The notes beneath the pieces are model-generated. The model did no database searches and was not told the origin of the DNA. It saw only the letters and a program-made list of their open reading frames with translations. A program made the translations under genes and the position numbers. A stretch of 64,000 nucleotides of DNA from Actinoplanes solisilvae (lineage in GTDB: Bacteria; Actinomycetota; Actinomycetes; Mycobacteriales; Micromonosporaceae). The stretch spans positions 1 to 64,000 of the forward strand of contig NZ_RJAC01000018.1 in the NCBI RefSeq assembly GCF_003999975.1. Direction: 5' to 3'. The stretch's first letter is position 1. Each line of letters starts with the position of its first letter. Of the stretch, positions 26,975 through 34,362 are shown in pieces.

Positions 26975-28335
26975 CGGCCGCGGACCGCAAGCGGGCCGAG
27001 CTGGCCGCCAAACTCGACAGCGTCCGCACCGAGCTGGCCGAGTGGCGCGCCCACAGCGAGGCCGGCCGGCCGCTGGAGAAGCACCACTCGCAGATCCAGC
27101 GCATCACCACGCGTATCGACGTGCTCGCCGACCTGGTCGCCGCGGACCTGGACGCCGAGAACGATCTGCTCGGGAACTGGCAGCAGATCGAGCTGCGCCT
27201 GCTCGACCTGCACCACGTCTGGGACTTCTTCCGCAGCAAGTTCGCCCTGCGCTGTCCGGCCTGGATCCGCGACACCCTCGTGGTCGCCGACGAGCTGATC
27301 TGGGCCTGCTACCAGCCGGCGCAGCAGCAGGCGGTGAAGGCGGGCGGTGTCGATCTGGCCGCCGTCCGGGAGCCGCCGCTGGCCTTCTTCGGCACCGACA
27401 CCTCGCCCCTGGCCCTGTCCCGCCACGCGGTCTATCGCCGCCGGGGCCGGGCGGAAGACCTCTACACCACGCTCTTCGCCGACGAGCTGAAATCCCTGCC
27501 GGTGCCGGTCACCGTCATCCCCTGGCACCAGGCCGGGCACGTGCCCGACCTGCTGTTGCTGGCTCACGAGACCGGCCACCAGGTCGAGGACGACTTCGGC
27601 CTCACCCCGCATCTGCGGGCGGCGGGCCGGGCGGCGCTGTCGGCGGCCGGCGCGCCCGAGCATCGCGTAACGGCCTGGATGGGCGGCGACGACTCGGGCT
27701 GGCTCGGCGAGGTCTTCGCCGACATCTACGGCGTGCTCGGCGTCGGAGCGGCCTTCGTCGTCGCGCTCACGGATTTCCTGGCCGCGCCGGCCGAGGCAAT
27801 CGCCGCCGAACAGGCGAGCGCCGCCTACCCGACGGCACACCTGCGCATTCAGGTGGCGCTGGCCGCGCTGCGGGTCACCTGCCCCACCGACCCGCGGGCG
27901 GCCGAGCTCACGGCCGCCTGGACCGGGGCGCACGCGCTCAGTGACTTCTCCATGGACGTCGAGCCACTGGTCAAAGGCCTGCTGGCCGGCCCGTACGCCG
28001 TCTTCGGCGGCAGGTCGCTGACCAGCGTGCTGTCCTTCGGATCGCGGTGGCCCGAGACCGCGATCGACGTGGCCCGTCTGGCCGAACCGGACCAGCCGTT
28101 GCAGGCCGGCGACCCCCGCACGCTGCTCGCGGCCGCGACCCTGTCCTTCGCCGCCGACCCGGCCGCCTACCGCGAGCATCACGTGGGGACCCGGGTTCTG
28201 GAGCGGGTGCGGGACCAGCAGGCCAAGGGCACCCGGTTCCGCAGCGCGGTGGCCGTGCGACCCGGCCTGATCGAAGCCGACCGGGCTGCCGCCGTAAAGC
28301 TCTACCAGCGCCTCGCCGACGCCCGGTCACGGTAA
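26971..28335 (+). CDS. Putative zinc metallopeptidase (HExxH), last gene of CHAT operon
   Basis: A 454-residue soluble protein not assigned to a named family. It has an N-terminal helical/coiled-coil region (about 1-90), then an HExxH zinc motif HETGH (199-203) and a downstream GEVFADIYG in which Glu247 could be the third ligand, as in gluzincins. Glycine and Asp-rich GGDDSGW lies between. It should be a zinc-dependent peptidase. The GTG at 26971 is chosen because it overlaps the upstream stop (GTGA); a GTG at 26962 is also possible. As the fourth overlapping gene it is a plausible effector, or a target activated by the CHAT protease. Confidence 0.82.
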   Translation: MTAADRKRAELAAKLDSVRTELAEWRAHSEAGRPLEKHHSQIQRITTRIDVLADLVAADLDAENDLLGNWQQIELRLLDLHHVWDFFRSKFALRCPAWIRDTLVVADELIWACYQPAQQQAVKAGGVDLAAVREPPLAFFGTDTSPLALSRHAVYRRRGRAEDLYTTLFADELKSLPVPVTVIPWHQAGHVPDLLLLAHETGHQVEDDFGLTPHLRAAGRAALSAAGAPEHRVTAWMGGDDSGWLGEVFADIYGVLGVGAAFVVALTDFLAAPAEAIAAEQASAAYPTAHLRIQVALAALRVTCPTDPRAAELTAAWTGAHALSDFSMDVEPLVKGLLAGPYAVFGGRSLTSVLSFGSRWPETAIDVARLAEPDQPLQAGDPRTLLAAATLSFAADPAAYREHHVGTRVLERVRDQQAKGTRFRSAVAVRPGLIEADRAAAVKLYQRLADARSR

Positions 28336-28339
28336 AGGC

Positions 28340-28564
28340 TCAAGCGGTCAGGGCGATGTACTTCTCCTCCAGATATTCGAGGATGCCGTCGCGCCCGCCC
28401 TCGCGCCCCAGCCCGCTCTGCTTGACGCCGCCGAAGGGCGCGGTCGGATCGCTGACCACACCACGGTTGACGGCGACCACGCACCGCCCGATTCCCCGGG
28501 CCGCCCCGGTCACCACCGCACTCAGCTCCACGGGGCAGCTTCTCCTCCGTCGATAGAACGACAA
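28340..28564 (-). pseudogene. Chimeric dehydrogenase relic (SDR start joined to aldehyde dehydrogenase end)
   Basis: A 74-codon open frame. Residues about 14-27 ([14 protein letters not shown]) match the Rossmann nucleotide loop of a short-chain dehydrogenase, while the remaining 45 ([20 protein letters not shown] then GLGREGG and a final helix) match the C-terminus of succinate-semialdehyde/aldehyde dehydrogenases, whose length is normally about 450-490 residues. Neither enzyme could be active in this form. It looks like the scar of a deletion that fused two former genes. Expression is not excluded but catalysis is. Confidence 0.7.
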
Positions 28565-28582
28565 TCAAACACACGACGCGGT

Positions 28583-29707
28583 TCAGGAACCGATGATCGG
28601 AAGCCAGTTCGAGTTGTCGACGCAGCCGCCGAAGGTCATGTTCTCGACCATCCGCACGAGGGACGCGTACGGGATCGACTCGCGGTCACGAACGCCGATG
28701 GTGACCGCGCAGGAGCCGGCCTGGATCATCATCTGACTGCCGGCACCGATGCGGAAAGGCGACGTATCACGGTCGATGTACCAGGTGCGGTGGCCCGCGA
28801 TGGTGCGCATCGGCAGCTCGGTGTAGTTCTCGCCCCACAGGGTCATGATGCCCTCCATCGACATCATGCTGACTCTCAGCGGAGTGTCGCGCGGCATCGA
28901 GAGGAACGGGCCGGACGTCTCGCCGGGCCGGTCGGCCGGGGCGCCGAACCCGACCTGGGCCGACACCCCGTGTTCGGCCACGTCCCGGATCTCGGCGAAG
29001 CTGAGCGGCAGATCGAGCGGCACCCAGCCGAACCGCACCGGCGTCCGCGCCGTCGTCGGCGCCGTCAACCGGATCTTCTCGGCGACCCGCAGCATCGTGG
29101 CGCGATCCGACCCCTCGGAGACGGTGATCCAGACACCGGACGGGTCCTGCCAGCCCACCGCGGCCCCCCTGCGGTACGGCACCTCATCACGGCCGGGGAT
29201 CGGGGCGCTGGGACCGGCCGACGGCACGGGCGGATCGAGATTCTCCACGTAGAAGGCCGGCCGCCCCTGCACGGTGACGCGCTCGCCACGGCGCAGTCGA
29301 GTGGGGTCGAACGTGCCGGGGTCGTATGCGGTGGCGGTGGCGCCGGAGTCGTTCCGGAGGTTGTCGATCGGCCGGACGATCAGGAACTGCGTCTTGTCCC
29401 GCGTGCCGAACAGCATGTTGAAGTAGATCGGGTCGGGCGCGAGCTGCAGGCTGAGCTGATGCGGCTCGCGGTAGTGGGTCATCGGCCCGGCCGGGTTCGG
29501 CGGCGGTTCGGCGGCGAACGTCCGGACGACGGCCGGCACGCCCGACACGAGGGCCACAGCGACGATGACGGCGGCGACCGCCCGCATCCGGTTGCGGTGG
29601 CGCAGCCGTACGGCGCCGGCCCGCGCCTGTTCCACCAGGCCGCTGCCGTCGGGAGCGAGAGCGGCGCCGCGCTCGAGGGTGTCCTTGAGCTTGTCGAGAC
29701 TGGTCAC
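28583..29707 (-). CDS. Membrane-anchored protein paired with the SigE-type sigma factor
   Basis: A 374-residue protein with about 40 cytosolic residues, one membrane helix (RAVAAVIVAVALVSGVPAVV) and a large extracytoplasmic domain of beta character without a recognised family. The GTG start overlaps the sigma factor stop (GTGA), so the two are translationally coupled. Position and topology suggest an anti-sigma or sensor partner, but the cytosolic part has no zinc-binding anti-sigma motif (no HxxxCxxC). Function is therefore inferred from context only. Confidence 0.8.
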   Translation of the reverse strand: MTSLDKLKDTLERGAALAPDGSGLVEQARAGAVRLRHRNRMRAVAAVIVAVALVSGVPAVVRTFAAEPPPNPAGPMTHYREPHQLSLQLAPDPIYFNMLFGTRDKTQFLIVRPIDNLRNDSGATATAYDPGTFDPTRLRRGERVTVQGRPAFYVENLDPPVPSAGPSAPIPGRDEVPYRRGAAVGWQDPSGVWITVSEGSDRATMLRVAEKIRLTAPTTARTPVRFGWVPLDLPLSFAEIRDVAEHGVSAQVGFGAPADRPGETSGPFLSMPRDTPLRVSMMSMEGIMTLWGENYTELPMRTIAGHRTWYIDRDTSPFRIGAGSQMMIQAGSCAVTIGVRDRESIPYASLVRMVENMTFGGCVDNSNWLPIIGS

Positions 29708-30204
29708 AAGAAGATCCTTTCGCCGGCGGCCGGCTCGTCGAGTTCGATCCGTAACGCGGCCAGCGCCCGGCTGGCGTTGCTGCGCACGGTTCCGGTGCGG
29801 CGGCCGAGCACCTCGGCAATCTCCAGATCGGAGAGGCCCTCGTAGTAGCGCAGGACGAGCACCGCCCGTTGCTGGCGCGGCAACTTCATCAGCAGGCGCC
29901 ACAGGTCGTCGTCGGGCTGGGCCTGTTCCGGAGCGTGCGGCGCCGACGAACCGTCGACCGCCTCCGGGCCCAGCGGCACGGTTTTCACGCGCCGTCGCCG
30001 CCGCAGCGACAGGAACTCGTTGGTCACCATCCGCCGCACATAGCCGAACGGGTCCGTCACCTGGCCGATCCGGTCCCACTTCACCAGCGCCCGGGTCAGC
30101 ACCTCCTGCACTATGTCGCGAGCCTCTTCGCGGTCGCCGCTGAGCAGCACCGCATATCGCAGCAGCGAGGGCAACCGCGCCGCTGCGAACTCCTCGAAGC
30201 GCAT
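29704..30204 (-). CDS. SigE-family (ECF-like) RNA polymerase sigma factor
   Basis: A 166-residue sigma factor. Region 2 is visible as FAAARLPSLLRYAVLLSGDREEARDIVQEVL and DPFGYVRRMVTNEFLSLRRRR; region 4 as LPRQQRAVLVLRYYEGLSDLEIAEVLG with RTGTVRSNASRAL. This matches the actinomycete SigE-type group of short extracytoplasmic-function sigma factors. AGGAGG four bases upstream fixes the ATG at 30204, shorter than an upstream GTG reading. It overlaps the downstream membrane protein by four bases and follows the Hsp70-like gene by 65 bases on the same strand. Confidence 0.93.
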   Translation of the reverse strand: MRFEEFAAARLPSLLRYAVLLSGDREEARDIVQEVLTRALVKWDRIGQVTDPFGYVRRMVTNEFLSLRRRRRVKTVPLGPEAVDGSSAPHAPEQAQPDDDLWRLLMKLPRQQRAVLVLRYYEGLSDLEIAEVLGRRTGTVRSNASRALAALRIELDEPAAGERIFL

Positions 30205-30269
30205 CCGTCCTCCTGTCGGTGTCACCGCCTAGGATTGGAACGCGTTCCTTGCCGGATCCGCTGCATCGG

Positions 30270-32264
30270 TCATCTGGTGATCGGTTTGCAGTTGCCGGTC
30301 TTGTAGGTGGATTTGTTGTCCGGCACCAGGCCGTGACCGGCGACCGCGATGCGGATGCAGACCTTCTTGGCGTTGCCGATCACGCTCTTGTAGCGGTCGT
30401 CCTTCAGCGACAGCACGGACGGCTGGTGATCGTCGTAGTAGTACTTGCCGCGCTGGGCCTTCGGGGCGTGCGAACCCATCGTGTAGTCGGGCGGGTTCGT
30501 GCCGTCGCTGCCGTAGAAGTGCACGTGATATCCGGTGCTGATGTTCGGTTTGGAGCCGGCGTAATCGACGTCGTACGCGAGGGTCAGCTTCCCGTCGGTG
30601 ACGACCGCCGACTTGAGGCACGCCCAGCGTTCGTTGCTCTTGATCTCCTCGGTGCACAGTTCGTCGGCGGGCGCGGTCGGTTTCGGCGACGCGCTCTGGC
30701 CGGCACTCGGCACCGTGGCGGCGACGTTGTTGGCGCGTTGGCCGTCATCGTCGCGCCCGAACTGTGCGTAGGCCACACCGCCGCCGACGAGCACCACAAC
30801 CAGCGCGATTCCGGCGGCCACCAGCAGCCGGCGTCGCGACGCCGGAGCGGCGGGTGGTCTGCTGACCGGCCCGCCGGATGGTCTGCTGCCCGGCCCGGCA
30901 GGCGATCCGCTCACCGGCCCGGCGGATGGTCCGCTGACCGGCCCAGCGGGTGGTCCGCCCACCTGGTCGATGACTGGTCTGGTGACCTGGTCGTCGCCCG
31001 CCTTGCTCGCCGGGGATGGCACCGGGCTGCCTATCGGGGCTCGGGCCGTTCCGGTGAACGTCGCTTTGGGCAATTCCGGCCCGGTGGCCGCCTCCCGCCG
31101 CCCCGCTTCTTGCCGCCCCGCTTCATGTCGGCCTGCTTCTTGCCGCCCCGCCTCCTGCCGCTCCGCATCCGCCATGATCGGCGGCTCGGCTGCCTGACCG
31201 GCCGAGGCGCCGCCGGCCAGCCAGGCCGCGCCCAGCGCAACAGCGTGCTTCGGATGGGTGTCGACCGCTACCGGGCGGCCGATCTCGGCGCTGACCAGCT
31301 CGGCGACGATCGGCATCCGCGACGAGCCGCCGACCAGCAGCACCGAGTGCAGTTCCTCGGGAGTGCAGCCGGCCGACCGGATGGCCCGCTTCAACGCCTC
31401 GACGGAGCCGTACAGGACCGGTCGTACCATCGCCTCGAGCTCGGACCGGGTGAGCCGCACCTCGGTGACCACGTTGGGCAGCAGCACCGGAATGGACGTG
31501 TCGGTGTCGGCCGACAGCGCCTCCTTGGCCTGCACGCATTCCTCGCGCAGCCGCGCCACCGCCGCCACCGCGGCCGGGTCGTCCTCGTCGAGCTCGGCCA
31601 GCCGGCCGCCCAGGGCGTCGCTGACATGCTGGAAGACCGCGGCGTCGAAGTCGATGCCGCCGAGCCGTTCGATGCCCTCCGGCTGTCCGAGGATCTCGAA
31701 GCCGGATTCCGTCTTGCGCAGCACGGCCGCGTCGAACGTCCCGCCGCCCAGGTCGTACACCGCGATGATGTCCCCCGGGTCGATGCGGGACTGCTGTGCG
31801 TAGCTGACCGCCGCCGCCTCCGGCTCGGTGGTGTACGTGATCGTCCCGGGCGGGTCGGCCATGCGGACGGCCTGACGCAGCAGGTCGGTCTTGTAGGGGC
31901 CCCAGTTCGCCGGATGGGATACGCAGATCGCCGACGGCGGGCCGCTCTCCCGGCTGATCACCTCGTCGACAACCGAACGCAGCAGGTGGGACGTCAGCGC
32001 CTCGGCCGACTGGGGCACGCCGCCGAGCAGGATCGGCGTCGTGTCGCCCATGCGGCGTTTGAACTCGCGGGCCACCCGGTGCGGCTCGGTCAGTCCGCGA
32101 CGGTTGGCCGGCTCGCCGACGAGGAACGTCTCGTCCTCGCGCAGCAGCACGACCGACGGGATGGCGGCGTTGCGGCTGCCGAGCGAGACGATTTCCGCGT
32201 GGCCGTCGCGCCAGGTCGCCGCGGCGGTGTAGGTGGTGCCCAGATCTATGCCGAGCGTGTACAT
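30270..32264 (-). CDS. Membrane-anchored Hsp70-like protein with extracytoplasmic C-terminal domain
   Basis: A 664-residue protein. Residues 1-350 are an actin-like Hsp70 nucleotide-binding domain (GIDLGTTYTA phosphate loop, VYDLGGGTFD, LLVGGSSRMP). There is no substrate-binding domain: instead a repeat linker (15-bp RQEAG and 24-bp GPVSGPSA units) leads to one membrane helix (LLVAAGIALVVVLVGGGVAYA) and an outside domain of about 150 residues. Nucleotide state on the inside may control what the outer domain does, or the reverse. It is divergent from the acidic protein at 32360 and adjoins the ini-type dynamin genes, suggesting a role in envelope stress. Confidence 0.92.
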   Translation of the reverse strand: MYTLGIDLGTTYTAAATWRDGHAEIVSLGSRNAAIPSVVLLREDETFLVGEPANRRGLTEPHRVAREFKRRMGDTTPILLGGVPQSAEALTSHLLRSVVDEVISRESGPPSAICVSHPANWGPYKTDLLRQAVRMADPPGTITYTTEPEAAAVSYAQQSRIDPGDIIAVYDLGGGTFDAAVLRKTESGFEILGQPEGIERLGGIDFDAAVFQHVSDALGGRLAELDEDDPAAVAAVARLREECVQAKEALSADTDTSIPVLLPNVVTEVRLTRSELEAMVRPVLYGSVEALKRAIRSAGCTPEELHSVLLVGGSSRMPIVAELVSAEIGRPVAVDTHPKHAVALGAAWLAGGASAGQAAEPPIMADAERQEAGRQEAGRHEAGRQEAGRREAATGPELPKATFTGTARAPIGSPVPSPASKAGDDQVTRPVIDQVGGPPAGPVSGPSAGPVSGSPAGPGSRPSGGPVSRPPAAPASRRRLLVAAGIALVVVLVGGGVAYAQFGRDDDGQRANNVAATVPSAGQSASPKPTAPADELCTEEIKSNERWACLKSAVVTDGKLTLAYDVDYAGSKPNISTGYHVHFYGSDGTNPPDYTMGSHAPKAQRGKYYYDDHQPSVLSLKDDRYKSVIGNAKKVCIRIAVAGHGLVPDNKSTYKTGNCKPITR
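30849..30960 (-). repeat. 24-bp tandem repeats in the Hsp70 linker
   Basis: On the forward strand about four and a half copies of a 24-base unit like gccggatggtctgctgcccggccc run head to tail. On the coding strand they give octapeptides of GPVSGPSA type immediately before the membrane helix. Confidence 0.85.
31091..31166 (-). repeat. 15-bp tandem repeats in the Hsp70 linker
   Basis: About five copies of a 15-base unit (cttcttgccgccccg and variants on the forward strand) encode RQEAG/RHEAG/RREAA pentapeptides just after the nucleotide-binding domain. The frame is kept, so linker length could vary by slippage. Confidence 0.85.
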
Positions 32265-32359
32265 CGGGTCGCTCCAAGGCTCGTAGTCGGACGGGATTGG
32301 GGGCAGGCCGGGGGGTTTCCCCCAGCCGGACCGGGGTCTGCTGCTCGTAGGCTGAGGAC

Positions 32360-32887
32360 ATGGCTTCCGCCCGTCCCCTCCGTGATGTGTTCGCCGACCT
32401 CACCGGCGCGCCGAGCGCCGCCGGCGACCCGGCCGGGCTGCTGCGCGACCAGGGCCACCCCGGGCTGCCCGACGAGCTCGTCGCCGAGGCCGTGGTCAGC
32501 TTCGCCGAGACCGCGCCGGTCGAGGTGGCCGAGCACCTGGCGCCCTACGTGACGGCGCACAGTGCGGTCGGCGCCGAGCCGGGGGCCGCCGACGTGGACG
32601 CCGACTGGTTCGACCTGGTGGGCACGACCCCCGACGTCGCCGCCGAACAGCCGGCCGGCCTCGACGATCTCGACGAGCTCGATTTCGGTACGGGCGCCGG
32701 CCCGGCCCTCCCCGACGACGATCTCGTCGGGGAGGGGGCCGAGACCGAGCTGGAGGTCGTCGAGCCCGACGCCGGACCGGGGCCGGAGCTGGACGACGGC
32801 GCGGACTGGGCGCCCACCGATCTCGAGACCGACCTGACCGCCGAGGAGCCCGACGACACCGACAACGACGGGGACCCGCTGGGCTGA
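32360..32887 (+). CDS. Acidic hypothetical protein next to the dynamin locus
   Basis: A 175-residue, very acidic product (long runs rich in Asp and Glu from residue 70 onward), probably disordered in its C-terminal two thirds. The first 65 residues form a helical region (LRDVFADLTG, then LPDELVAEAVVSFAETAPVEVAEHLAPYV) that looks folded. No family is recognised. It is divergent from the Hsp70-like gene and ends five bases before the convergent iniC-like gene; its genomic position suggests involvement with the same envelope system. Confidence 0.75.
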   Translation: MASARPLRDVFADLTGAPSAAGDPAGLLRDQGHPGLPDELVAEAVVSFAETAPVEVAEHLAPYVTAHSAVGAEPGAADVDADWFDLVGTTPDVAAEQPAGLDDLDELDFGTGAGPALPDDDLVGEGAETELEVVEPDAGPGPELDDGADWAPTDLETDLTAEEPDDTDNDGDPLG

Positions 32888-32892
32888 GCCCT

Positions 32893-34362
32893 TCATCGGG
32901 ATCGCCCCAGTTCGGCCAGCATCCCCTCGCAGGAGCGCACCGCCACCCGCGCGGCCACGGTCATCTCGTACGCGGTCATCGGGTTCTCGGCCCGGCGCTG
33001 CCAGCGGACCAGCGCCTGCTCGGCCGCCGCGGTCAGTTCGGGGACGGAAGCGTCCGGCGTCAGCCGCAATCGCTGCCCGGCCGAGTTGCCCGACCCGCCG
33101 ATCACCTGTTCCAGATCGGCCACCACGTCGGCCTTCCCGGTGACCCACCCGGCCCGCAGGCTCGACAGCACCCGCAGCTCGTTGAACGGGTGCGCCGAAG
33201 CGACGATCCCCTCGACTTCGGCGGCCAGCGCCGCGCTGCCCGGCCGCTCGCAGGAGCGGGTGATGTCGGCCAGCGCGAGCAGCGCCGACCGGCTCTTGAG
33301 CACGTCACGGCGCTCGAGGAACAGCGACCCGATGATCTCCCGCAGGTGGTTGAGCCCGCTGCGTTCGGCCAGTTCCCGCGACAGCTCGGTGGCGGTGCCG
33401 GCCACCGCGCGGCGCAGCAGGGTGCTGGTCAGCCGTACGCCGAACAGCCCGAACCGGGCCAGCAGGGCCTCGCGTTCGAGCGATGTCAGGCCGAGCTCGG
33501 GCCTGGCCTGCACGAACCGGTCGACCGAGAGCAGCAGGTCCTCGGCCTGCCGCACGGGCAGGGCGGCTATCCGGCGCAGGTGGGCGACCTCGGTCTCGGT
33601 CAGCGTCACCGCGGTCTCGGCGAGCAGCCCGGCCACCGGCACGACCGACTGCACGAGCCGCCGTACGTTGGGGTCGTTGCCGAGCCGGGTCGCGATCCGC
33701 CGCGCGGAGGCCATCGAGTCGAGCCGCCCGGCGCCGATCTCGTCGGCCCGCGACAGCACGCCGATGGCGTTCACCGGGCTGGGCCGGGACACCTCGGTGT
33801 CGTGGAACGCCCGCAGGAATTCGACGTCGTTGGCGTGCAGGTGGCGCAGCAGGTAGATGACCGCGTCGGCCGGGGTCTCCTCGTCGTCGGGCACGAGCAG
33901 CCCCCACGTGCTGCGCGAGATCTGCTCGGACAGCGACCCGATGCCGGGCGTGTCGATCAGTGTCACCGACCGCAGCGCCTGCGACGGCCAGGTCACGACG
34001 AGCTGAGCCACGTCCTCCGCACGCAGGTCACCGAGGTCGATGTCGATGACCCCGTCGTCGCGGGTGAACCGAAGCCGGCGCGGCGAACCCTGCTGAGGGG
34101 TCGCCGTCACCCGATACGCGTGCCCGTCCTGATACCAGGTCACCACGCGGGTGCACTCGCCCGCGTCGGTCGGCGCCAGGCGCTCCCCGATGAGCGCGTT
34201 GAGCAGGGTCGACTTGCCGGCCTTGACCCGCCCGGCGACGGCGACCCGCAGCGGTTCGTCGAGCCGGTCGCGCACGGCGGCGAGACGTTCGTGGTAGCCG
34301 GTGCCCGCGTACACCGACAGGGCCTGTGCGAGCGTGTTCCGCGTACGGTCGATCAGGCTCAT
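32893..34362 (-). CDS. iniC: Dynamin-like GTPase, IniC-type
   Basis: A 489-residue GTPase. G1 is GRVKAGKSTLLN (about residues 44-55), G3 is LIDTPGIGSL, and a LSRADE segment fits G4. A predominantly helical C-terminal half follows. In mycobacteria IniC and IniA are induced by cell-wall inhibitors, and bacterial dynamin-like proteins remodel or repair membranes. The ATG overlaps the iniA stop (ATGA), so the two GTPases are made together, as expected for a heterotypic pair. No transmembrane helix is obvious. Assignment as IniC rather than another dynamin-like protein rests on gene order. Confidence 0.85.
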   Translation of the reverse strand: MSLIDRTRNTLAQALSVYAGTGYHERLAAVRDRLDEPLRVAVAGRVKAGKSTLLNALIGERLAPTDAGECTRVVTWYQDGHAYRVTATPQQGSPRRLRFTRDDGVIDIDLGDLRAEDVAQLVVTWPSQALRSVTLIDTPGIGSLSEQISRSTWGLLVPDDEETPADAVIYLLRHLHANDVEFLRAFHDTEVSRPSPVNAIGVLSRADEIGAGRLDSMASARRIATRLGNDPNVRRLVQSVVPVAGLLAETAVTLTETEVAHLRRIAALPVRQAEDLLLSVDRFVQARPELGLTSLEREALLARFGLFGVRLTSTLLRRAVAGTATELSRELAERSGLNHLREIIGSLFLERRDVLKSRSALLALADITRSCERPGSAALAAEVEGIVASAHPFNELRVLSSLRAGWVTGKADVVADLEQVIGGSGNSAGQRLRLTPDASVPELTAAAEQALVRWQRRAENPMTAYEMTVAARVAVRSCEGMLAELGRSR

